From assembly GCA_903813345.2 (NCBI GenBank), contig CAIIXF020000012.1, positions 3,639,318 through 3,703,317 on the forward strand: DNA of 64,000 nucleotides, written 5' to 3'. Source of the DNA: Owenia fusiformis (taxonomy: Eukaryota > Annelida > Polychaeta > Sabellida > Oweniidae). Every line of letters starts with the position of its first letter. Position 1 is the stretch's first letter. Positions 57,201 to 64,000 of the stretch are shown here, one piece after another. The notes below the pieces were generated by a model. That model did no database searches, was not told where the DNA came from, and saw only the letters and a program-made list of their open reading frames with translations. Made by a program: the position numbers and the translations under genes.

Positions 57201-60200
57201 TCTGACACATTATTAATCTCAATGAAATATAAAGATAACATTCAATAGTTTGATATGCATTTTTGACTTGTAATATTTTATTTGTTTTCAAATGTTGCCC
57301 TTTGTGCTTCCTCACTATGATGTAAGATAATGCCAAGAAGATCAATTGTATTGATTATACTGTTTGTTTTCAAGTATAATATAGTGTCCATTGAAAGTTG
57401 ACAGGACAGTGATAAAGGTTTTTTGCTACTGACCCATTAGTCTCAAAGCAATGTTGGTTTGAGAGTAGGTCAATAAAAATGGTGGCCAGATTACAGTAAG
57501 ATAATTATCTCAGTGATTCTCTAAAACACTGCTGATTATCTGCCTATTATACTTAGATTTTGCCTTCACAAGGTAGGCCAATTTATATTCTTTCATTTGA
57601 TATGTCAAACTAAATTGATTTGTCTCATGTGTCAGCAAATTCTCTCAAAATTTGAACCGGCGTAACTGGGATTTGAAGCGGCGTTTTCGCCGCCCGCCGG
57701 CTGTTATTGAAACCCCAGTACTACCCAAAAGTGTCATCAGACAGTGTGCCATGCTTATAGTATTCACATATAAAATATGAAACATACCAAATATGAACAA
57801 AATCACTGAACTACTTCTCAAGTTATAGTAAAAACGTAAAAATGGTGGTCATTTTTCAAAATGGCCGCCTACTACCCAAAGTGTCATTAGACAGTATGCC
57901 ATGCTTATAGTATTCACATATAAAATATGAAACATACCAAATATGAACAAAATCGCTGAACTACTTTTCGAGTTATAGTAAAATACGTTAAAATGGCAGC
58001 CATTTTTCAAAATGGCCACCTTCTACCAAAGGTGTCATTAGACAATGTGCTTATAGTATTCACATACCAAATATGAACAAAATTGCTTCACTACTTTTCG
58101 AGTTATTGTAAAATACATTAAAATAGCGGCCATTTTTCAAAATTTTTTCAAAATGGCTGCCTTCTACCAAAAGTGTCATAGGACAGTGTGCCATGCTTAT
58201 AGTATTCACATACCAAATATGAACAAAATTGCTTCCCTACTTTTCGAGTTATAGTAAAATACGTTAAAATGGCGGCCATTTTTCAAAATGGCCGCCTTCT
58301 ACCAAAAGTGTCATAGGACAGTGTGCCATGCTTATAGTATTCACATACCAAATATGAACATAATCGCTCCACTACTTTTCGAGTTATAGTAAAATATGTT
58401 AAAATGGCGGCCATTTTTCAAAATTTTTTTCAAAATGGCCGCCTTCTACCAAAAGTGTCATAGGACAGTGTGCCATGCTTATAGTATTCACATACCAAAT
58501 ATGAACAAAATCTCTCCACTACTTTTCCAGTTATAGTAAAATATGTTAAAATGGCGGCCATTTTTCAAAATTTTTTTCAAAATGGCCGCTGTCTACCAAA
58601 AGTGTCATAGGACAGTGTGCCATGCTTATAGTATTCACATACCAAATATGAACAAAATCGCTCCACTACTTTTCGAGTTACAGCAAAAATCGTAAAATAA
58701 CGAGTAAAGGCCGCAATTTTTCAAGATGGCTGCCATGTGCTTTTTTAATATCTACATTTGTAGCTTTATTAATGTCCTTTATAATTTTTTTACACTTAAA
58801 ACATGTTGCTATTACAGTTTTACATATTGTACCTAAATTACTGTAAAATCGGCACTAAAATGGCCGCCATTTTGAAATGAGCGGCCATTTTGAAAATCGG
58901 CTTTCGAGCAGAACTTCTACCCCCATAGGGTATATGTGTACAAAATATGAACAAAATCGGGCCAACGGTATTTGAGTTATTGTCCGGACGGACAGACGGA
59001 CGGACGGACGTACGTACGGACGGACGTATGTACGGACGGACGGACGGACGGACGGACGGAGGCGTTCCCTATATCCCTCCGAACTTCGTTCGATGGGATA
59101 ATAAAAGCCTGTACCTCCAAAGTCAGACATCTTGCATCCCTTGACTGCAATCACTGGTGTGGCTGACCCATCAAAGTTTTCAGCATCATTGCCCCACAAG
59201 GTCATCCTTACGGAGACTCCTGATTGGTCAACCAAATCAAGATCTCGTTTTTTGATCTCTTTCTGCGATGTTTTTCCAATGACTACATTCATATCTGATG
59301 CACTTTTACATACGCCTAGAACGTCTAAAAAAAGAAGACACGCAGAGATAAATATTGCATTTTGTTAAAGAAAAATTCAAAATGACAACCAAGTTTACCC
59401 AGCATTGCTAAAACCTAATCAGATATTGGACTAGTCTGCTCTTGCATCAGTTAGATTTTCAAGTTGAAAAGGTAATAGATCTATGTGGCTCCCACACTCC
59501 CACACCCCTCCTGTCTCCCTGCCTGCCCGAAAATACAGGCGCATGCATGACCACCAGCATAAGATAATGCAATGCAGCACTTTCAAAAGTGCAATGTTAA
59601 AATGTTAAAATATTTAGTCTCCTGCTCAAAGCCCAATATAATTGGAGATTGCCATTTGTTACAAACACAGGATGCTAACTGCCAACCGCTGAACGCCAAT
59701 TGCCAAAAATTGTCCACAAAAAAACTTGGAGAAAAGACAATACTTACCAATGATAGTATCTGGTGGGTTGTTTCCCAGTTCATTGATGGCAATAAACTTG
59801 AAACTAACAGATGGCAGATCCGTTTCCTCTTCGCAAAGAGTCACGATTGTTTCTCTATTAAATGTCATTTCGTAATCATTATCAACATTACTGTACTGCT
59901 TGTTGGCGGTCTTTAGGGTTCCTTTCTGTATATAGTACACCTGAGAATTGAAAAAAAACATATTTAGAAATTTAAGTGACCATGTATGAGGGTTGTTCCA
60001 TAAGTTAATTTAAGTTCACAGATGTTCTATTTTGGAACCATTGTAACTCATGATTTGTCCACAAGTCATTGTTTGCCAAAATGTAAACAATGATTTTCAG
60101 GAGTAAGTTACGAATGTACCGCAAACGAATGCAAGGGTCATTAGTAATTACAAAATCTATTATCAAAATAAAAATAACTGTTCATTTACCTTATTGACTT

Positions 60201-61979
60201 CAATCATTTCATGATATTTGTCAACTTCTTCTTTAAAGGCAGTTGCTCGTATCTCCTTACTCTCATCCCTGAAGTTCATACTAAACAGCTTGCCCTCCCC
60301 TCGGGAATTACTCCATGTCCTAATTGCTGATTTGTTTGTACACCTTGCTCGGATACACCACCTAAAATATGTTTTGAGGATTACCTCATGTTCACATTCA
60401 GGCCCGTATCCAGAATTTTCCAAGGGGGGTTCACTTTTCCACTTTGGCAAATTTGGCCAAAAATCACTCAAAAAATAGTCAGAATGGTGAAAAACTGCAT
60501 GATTTTGAAATTTTGGTCTCCCAACCCCCCCCCTGGCTACGGGCCTGACATTCTATCGTAAAACCTGAACACCACACAGCACTGGTCAAAAGTGTTCCGA
60601 TTAGTATACATACACATTGCATACATGTACAAAATTGGCAAACTCAGCTATGAATTTCGTCGATATAATTCAAATAACTTTATTAGATTTAAGCAAGAAC
60701 AAGCCACTACAACCTGTAAATATGTTACATTGATTTAAATAAAAAAAACAAAAAAACAGTTGTACCTGTTCTGATATGGAGTAAGATGTGAGATGGGGAA
60801 AATCCTTTGAGCAGAGCCACCAGGAGTATTTGGGGCAGCAGGAGATTGTTGGGCCGCAGCAGCAGCAGGACCTTTATTGTAGAACCCTCCTCTTGCAGGC
60901 GTATTGGGTTTGGATATCTTTGGAGCGCTGGCACCTGAAACATTTGGTAAAAGATAAATAAAATCAAAATTCAAAATGAACATCAAATATTTTACCCAGC
61001 ATGCCCAAAACCTAATCAGATCTTGGCAATAGTCTGCTCTTGAATAAGTGTTATAAAATTGTTTATAAAAATATTGATACCTTATAAAATTCAATTTGAA
61101 AGAAGGAAGAAAAATGGCTGCTTTTAAAATTTACCCAGCATGCCCAAAAATAAATCTGATCACACCATAACAAAAAAAACTATGCAGCAAACTAATCAAA
61201 ACATGTCACAATCACCCAAAGATGTGATAAAAAATTTTTTACCATTTGTTGCGGCTGGTTGTCCAGTTGGTTGCGCAGCAGGTTGAGCAGGGATATCTGT
61301 CTTAGGCTGGCCAGGTTTGTAAGCAACAGGGTTACCAATAGTAGCTCCCACGTCACCTCCGCTTGAGACCACATTCATTTCAAGTAATATCATCACTCGC
61401 CTAAAGAAAAATCAAAAACCATGATACGAATACTGTGCATATATTCTTAATTTCATAGTCCTGTATATACAGAACATGGTCATTATAGGGAGGAGGGGTA
61501 CAGTATTCTATTTTAGGAACATTGATATGTAGGAAAAATGGTAAATGGGCTAATTACACATTCCATTTTTACCCTAATATTCCATACTCGTTATTTCCTT
61601 AATATCATTTTCTATATTCCATATTTCTCAGGACCCCAAATTCCATAATTTGTTGTTCATTTCATAAATAACCCATATTAGAAGACAGGCCCATAGCCAG
61701 GGGTCCGCAGGGTTCGGGCGAACCCCCCCCCCCCTCCCACCCCTGGCCAAAGATTCTTTCAAAATCATGCAGTTTTTCACAATTGTCAAATGTGAATCCC
61801 CCCTGGAAATTTTTGAAAACTGAACCCCCCTTGGCAAATCCTGGCTACTGGAAGAGAACACAAATCTTACCTTCCCTCCTGTATTGTGTTACATATGTAC
61901 TTCTGTAGCTCTATAACTGTAAACTTCTCGAGTTCATTGTTGTCTATCATACTGTTCAACTGTGTGGCCAACATGGCAG
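51218..61979 (-). CDS. RPA1: Replication protein A 70-kDa subunit, 5' end missing
   Basis: Ten exons in coding order: 61979-61871, 61400-61243, 60934-60766, 60361-60190, 59940-59748, 59324-59115, 56431-56154, 55831-55607, 52093-52007, 51322-51218 (TAA); about 568 codons, all phases agreeing. RPA1 binds nuclear single-stranded DNA in replication and repair. Visible in order: end of the N-terminal OB fold (MLATQLN), a Gln/Ala/Pro linker, DBD-A ([34 protein letters not shown]), DBD-B ([22 protein letters not shown]), DBD-C with a C4 zinc ribbon ([22 protein letters not shown]), and the C-terminal helix. Human RPA1 is 616 aa; the first ~55 residues are not in the window. The fourth intron from the 3' end starts with repeated donor sites (56020-56158). 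Confidence 0.96.
51352..51459. mobile_element. Short MITE, copy 2
   Basis: GGGGGAATATCCCAGAATTC at the left and GATTCTGGGATATTCCTCC at the right; same family as 33049-33168. Lies 30 bp before the last RPA1 exon. Confidence 0.65.
51620..51975. repeat. 17-bp minisatellite next to an RPA1 donor
   Basis: About 20 copies of CATTGTACGTAAATTCA. On the coding (minus) strand each contains TACAATGTGAAT, like the exon's real donor TACAAT|GTAAGT at 52006, 30 bp away. Confidence 0.9.
52627..52737. mobile_element. 111-bp hairpin with ATTAA duplication
   Basis: Arms of about 46 bp (CACGGTGTCCAACCCAAAAG and its inverse ending GGTTGGACACCGTG) around a short loop. ATTAA flanks both ends (52622-52626 and 52738-52742). 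Confidence 0.75.
52880..52972. repeat. Interspersed repeat shared with 24040-24140
   Basis: ATAGTTCTGAAGATGGCATC, GTAGGCTACCGAA and AATTAGTTTGTGAATT match the segment just upstream of the GPCR at 22961-23989. Confidence 0.6.
53293..54438 (-). CDS. RING-less double B-box protein with SH2/SH3-ligand motifs, intronless, nested in RPA1
   Basis: 381 aa. It starts MGQAPSEI, fitting an MGxxxS myristoylation site, so membrane attachment is possible. B-box 1 spans about 24-62 (CENC, CANC, CRRC, final His62); B-box 2 about 103-134 (CATH, Cys115, CEAC, H131/H134). A charged coiled coil follows (about 145-220). The tail is disordered with Pro-rich SH3-type ligands VPALPPKK (276-283) and APSRPPKR (287-294), an ITIM-like SIYANV (261-266, also Y-x-N) and YDYITV (363-368). 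TRIM proteins usually begin with a RING; none is present, so ubiquitin ligase activity is unlikely and an adaptor role is inferred. Same strand as RPA1, in the intron between exons 55831-55607 and 52093-52007. A single ORF may reflect retroposition. The 3' end may be longer: related sequence continues past the stop. Confidence 0.82.
   Translation of the reverse strand: MGQAPSEILDVFKCSSQGEESRKCENCNSDPKPAIKQCANCEMRFCRRCRRAHDLLKENRSHSWLDLSHSECTNPDELSVVNPAFIPEPDDTILMAQDEMRSCATHRDKLLEYYCVDDATPICEACCNTDHSSHGRVTMKEKSDDVKNLTIELNILGENRIEKCDVIIEKFKQSIEKFNKEKESIENEMCQIEKICKSNDRVKVIELIPEILEKEKEWSDNSDINDGFGLPEGVVINESQTENDLNDIDNTSLASSAYDESIYANVPQKVSQVSKVPALPPKKTDTAPSRPPKRSKQEVRDSQVTSAVMETALEKRKPAKPDMQISGISEANEDDQNQEREDTATLSGPLRPLNAADQNQESYDYITVDLEADFKEPKPLN
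54660..54870. repeat. 31-bp minisatellite
   Basis: About six copies of GGGTTGAGTTGACTTGGGGT with TGAGTTTTACT, about 230 bp upstream of the B-box gene's ATG. Confidence 0.9.
55254..55290. mobile_element. Solo mariner-like terminal repeat
   Basis: TACAGGGTGGTCCAAAAAAT, similar to the ends at 812 and 9302. No partner end was located. Confidence 0.4.
56020..56158 (-). repeat. 18-bp tandem copies of the RPA1 splice donor
   Basis: On the coding strand, eight units of (ATG or AGG)|GTAAGTCATGGGTTA follow the exon ending TGCATGTATATG|GTAAGT at 56154. At the donor position five units read GTNAGT (four GTAAGT, one GTTAGT), two GCAAGT and the last ATAAGT. The unit is 3n and has no stop, so the frame stays open through the array. 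Confidence 0.9.
56547..59103. mobile_element. Large repeat with YY1-like motif arrays, copy in RPA1 intron
   Basis: Inverted relative to 43674-44999: begins AACCAGAACAACGGCAACGC and ends GAACTTCGTTCGATGGGATA after a (GGAC)n tract. It contains at least seven units of about 140-150 bp (GGCGGCCATTTTTCAAAATG, AGTGTGCCATGCTTATAGTA, CTCCACTACTTTTCGAGTTA). The right end stops 11 bp short of the RPA1 intron's first base. It is interrupted by a 793-bp element. Confidence 0.85.
56926..57718. mobile_element. 793-bp element nested in the YY1-motif repeat
   Basis: Inverted ends CAGGGGTTTCAATAA and TTATTGAAACCCCAG, flanked by TACTAC on both sides (56920-56925 and 57719-57724). The uninterrupted host unit is seen at about 57870 (GCCTACTACCCAAAG). 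The CAGGGG start is hAT-like, but a 6-bp duplication is not typical. No ORF. Confidence 0.75.
60400..60549 (+). mobile_element. Short CAGGCC...GGCCTG-type element, copy 4
   Basis: CAGGCCCGTATCCAGAATTT at the left and CCCCCTGGCTACGGGCCTG at the right; 150 bp with a GAAAAACTGCATGATTTTG core. It starts 38 bp from an RPA1 exon. Confidence 0.75.
61687..61857 (-). mobile_element. Short CAGGCC...GGCCTG-type element, copy 5
   Basis: AGGCCCATAGCCAGGGGTCC at the left, AAATCATGCAGTTTTTCAC core, and CTTGGCAAATCCTGGCTACT at the right. It ends 13 bp from the RPA1 exon at 61871. Confidence 0.7.
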
Positions 61980-62020
61980 CTAAAATTCAAATCATTGATG
62001 TTATCTATACATGTAGAGGG

Positions 62021-62460
62021 TAAATGATGAACACTCTAATAGTGAATTTTAATTTTGGAGAAATCTTTCTAATCGATACACATACAGGATGGCTAAATGA
62101 TGAACACTCTAATAGTGAATTTTAATTTTGGAGAAATCTTTCTAATCGATACACATACAGGATGGTTAAATGATGAACACTCTAATAGTGAATTTTAATT
62201 TTGGAGAAATCTTTCTAATCGATACACATACAGGATGGCTAAATGATGAACACTCTAATAGTGAATTTTAATTTTGGAGAAATCTTTCTAATCGATACAC
62301 ATACAGGATGGCTAAATGATGAACACTCTAATAGTGAATTTTAATTTTGGAGAAATCTTTCTAATCGATACACATACAGGATGGCTAAATGATGAACACT
62401 CTAATAGTGAATTTTAATTTTGGAGAAAACTTTCTTATCGATACACATACAGGATGGCTC
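62021..62460. repeat. 73-bp minisatellite
   Basis: Six nearly identical units with GATGAACACTCTAATAGTGA, TTTTGGAGAAATCTTTCTAA and CGATACACATACAGGATGGC, then decayed copies to about 62580. Lies just upstream of an RPA1 exon. Confidence 0.95.
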
Positions 62461-62860
62461 TGATTTTGGCTCACCCTGTATATCAATACATGTACAGGGT
62501 AAATGATGAACATTCTAGTGAATTTTAATTGTGGAGGAATCTTCTTGTTATTTCACTAATCGATACACGTACAGGATGACTTTAATTTTGGAAAAAATAA
62601 TATTTGGTGAAATCTTCTTGTGTAAATAGAGGTTTCAATGGAGTCAACAGTGTACTTATATTGCATTTTTGACTCACAGTGTATATTTGTACAGTGTGTA
62701 ACTCAAAATGACTCAATGGAAATGATTGAAATGCAACGATCACCTTAATTTGGGGCACCCTGTGATAAAGGTTTCAAAAGAATTTATGACAAAATGACTG
62801 AAGATTTTAACATCAAAACAATTTTGTTAAAAAGAAGACATTTTTCCAATGGCATAATAA

Positions 62861-64000
62861 ACCAGAACAACGGCAACGCCAAAGCGTAGCGAATCCCATC
62901 GAACAGAAATGGCTGGAATTTTTACAAACGAATAGCAAATATCATAAAACAACACAACAGAAAGGCCACCATTTTCAAAATGGTTGCTCACTAGACAAGT
63001 TGTCATCAGAAGAAATAATATGCTTTTAAGTAGCTACCTTTAAGATTTTTGAAAAATCGCACACGTACTTGTAAAATAACACACATAAAAAAAGTAGCCA
63101 TTTTTCAAAATGGCCGACTACTCCCCAAAGTTTTATTAGACAATGTGCCATGCTTAAAGTATTCACATATCAAATATGAACAAAATCGCTCCACTACTTT
63201 TCGAGTTATAGTAAAATACGTTAAAATGGTGGCCATTTTGAAAAATGGCCACCTTCTACCAAAAGTGTCATTAGAAATAGACAGCGTGCCATGCTTATAG
63301 TATTCACATACCAAATATGAACAAAATTGCTCCACTACTTTTCGTGTTATAGTAAAATATGTTAAAATGGCGGCCATTTTTCAAAATTTTTTTCAAAATG
63401 GCCACCTTCTACAAAAAGTGTCATAGGACAATGTGCCATGCTTATAGTATTCACATACCAAATATGAACAAAATCGCTCTACTACTTTTCGAGTTATAGT
63501 AAAATACGTTAAAATGGCGGCCATTTTTCAAAATTTTTTTCAAAATGGCCACCTTCTACTAAAAGTGTCATAGGACAGTGTGCCATGCTTATAGTATTCA
63601 CATACCGAATATGAACATAATCGCTCCACTACTTTTCGAGATATAGTAAAATATGTTAAAATGGCGGCCATTTTTCAATTTTTTTTTCAAAATGGCCGCC
63701 TTCTACCAAAAGTGTCATAGGACAGTGTGCCATGCTTATAGTATTCACATACCAAATATGAACAAAATCGCTCCACTACTTTTCGAGTTATAGTAAAATA
63801 CGTTAAAATGACGAGTAAAGGCCGCCATTTTTCAAGATGGCTGCCATGTGCTTCTTTAATATCTACATTTGTAGCATTATTAATGTCCTTTATAATTATT
63901 TACATTTAAAACATATTGCTTTTACAATTTTACATATTGCACCTAAATTACTGTAAAATCGGCACTAAAATGGCCGCCATTTTGAAATGAGCGACCATTT
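62861..64000. mobile_element. Large repeat with YY1-like motif arrays, cut by the window edge
   Basis: Begins AACCAGAACAACGGCAACGC and runs through about six units with GGCGGCCATTTTTCAAAATT and GTGCCATGCTTATAGTATTC. It reaches the TAATGTCCTTTATAATTATT and ACTGTAAAATCGGCACTAAA segment that precedes the end in the 56547-59103 copy. The final end lies outside. Confidence 0.85.

Noticed and set aside
58855-59292. ORF appearing to fuse an RPA1 exon with an Arg/Pro/Ser/Val repeat
   Set aside because: The RPA1 exon ends at a donor at 59115; the rest is reading through into the (GGAC)n end of a transposable repeat.
61192-61374. Leu-rich 60-aa ORF on the minus strand
   Set aside because: Shadow in another frame of the RPA1 linker exon 61243-61400.

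Overview
The window looks like nuclear DNA of an animal, most likely a marine invertebrate. It is A+T rich, has short GT-AG exons separated by kilobase introns, class A GPCRs without introns, and many non-autonomous DNA transposons, tRNA-derived SINEs and minisatellites. I cannot name the phylum from sequence alone. No reverse transcriptase, transposase or viral ORF was recognised.

Layout. (1) 1-2641: last two coding exons of an unrecognised plus-strand gene; their intron holds a TA-flanked mariner-like element. (2) 5139-6835: a minus-strand intronless GPCR with a 20-bp tandem array just beyond its stop. (3) 15979-39087, minus strand: CCDC62, rebuilt as ten coding exons whose phases all agree. 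Its largest intron contains a second intact GPCR (22961-23989) and a broken copy of it, split by a 1.24-kb transposon. (4) 39088-41949: head-to-head intergenic region with a likely two-way promoter. (5) 41950-48177, plus strand: DENR, complete in five coding exons (193 aa). (6) 51218-61979, minus strand: RPA1, the large subunit of replication protein A, ten exons; its first ~55 residues are not found. One RPA1 intron contains an intronless RING-less B-box protein (53293-54438). (7) 61980-64000: minisatellite and a large interspersed repeat.

DENR and CCDC62 are also neighbours in human (12q24.31, from memory), so this is probably old linkage. DENR acts in translation re-initiation, CCDC62 is a coiled-coil protein known from testis and sperm, and RPA1 binds single-stranded DNA in replication and repair. 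They do not form a pathway.

The most unusual signal is repeated: several minisatellites are tandem copies of the neighbouring 5' splice site. In RPA1 the unit is 18 bp with no stop codon, so each alternative donor would add six residues in frame just before the zinc ribbon. Other notable items are an 890-bp near-perfect hairpin with a target duplication, a TTAA-flanked element carrying a tRNA-like sequence, and interspersed repeats packed with YY1-like AAAATGGCGGCC motifs.
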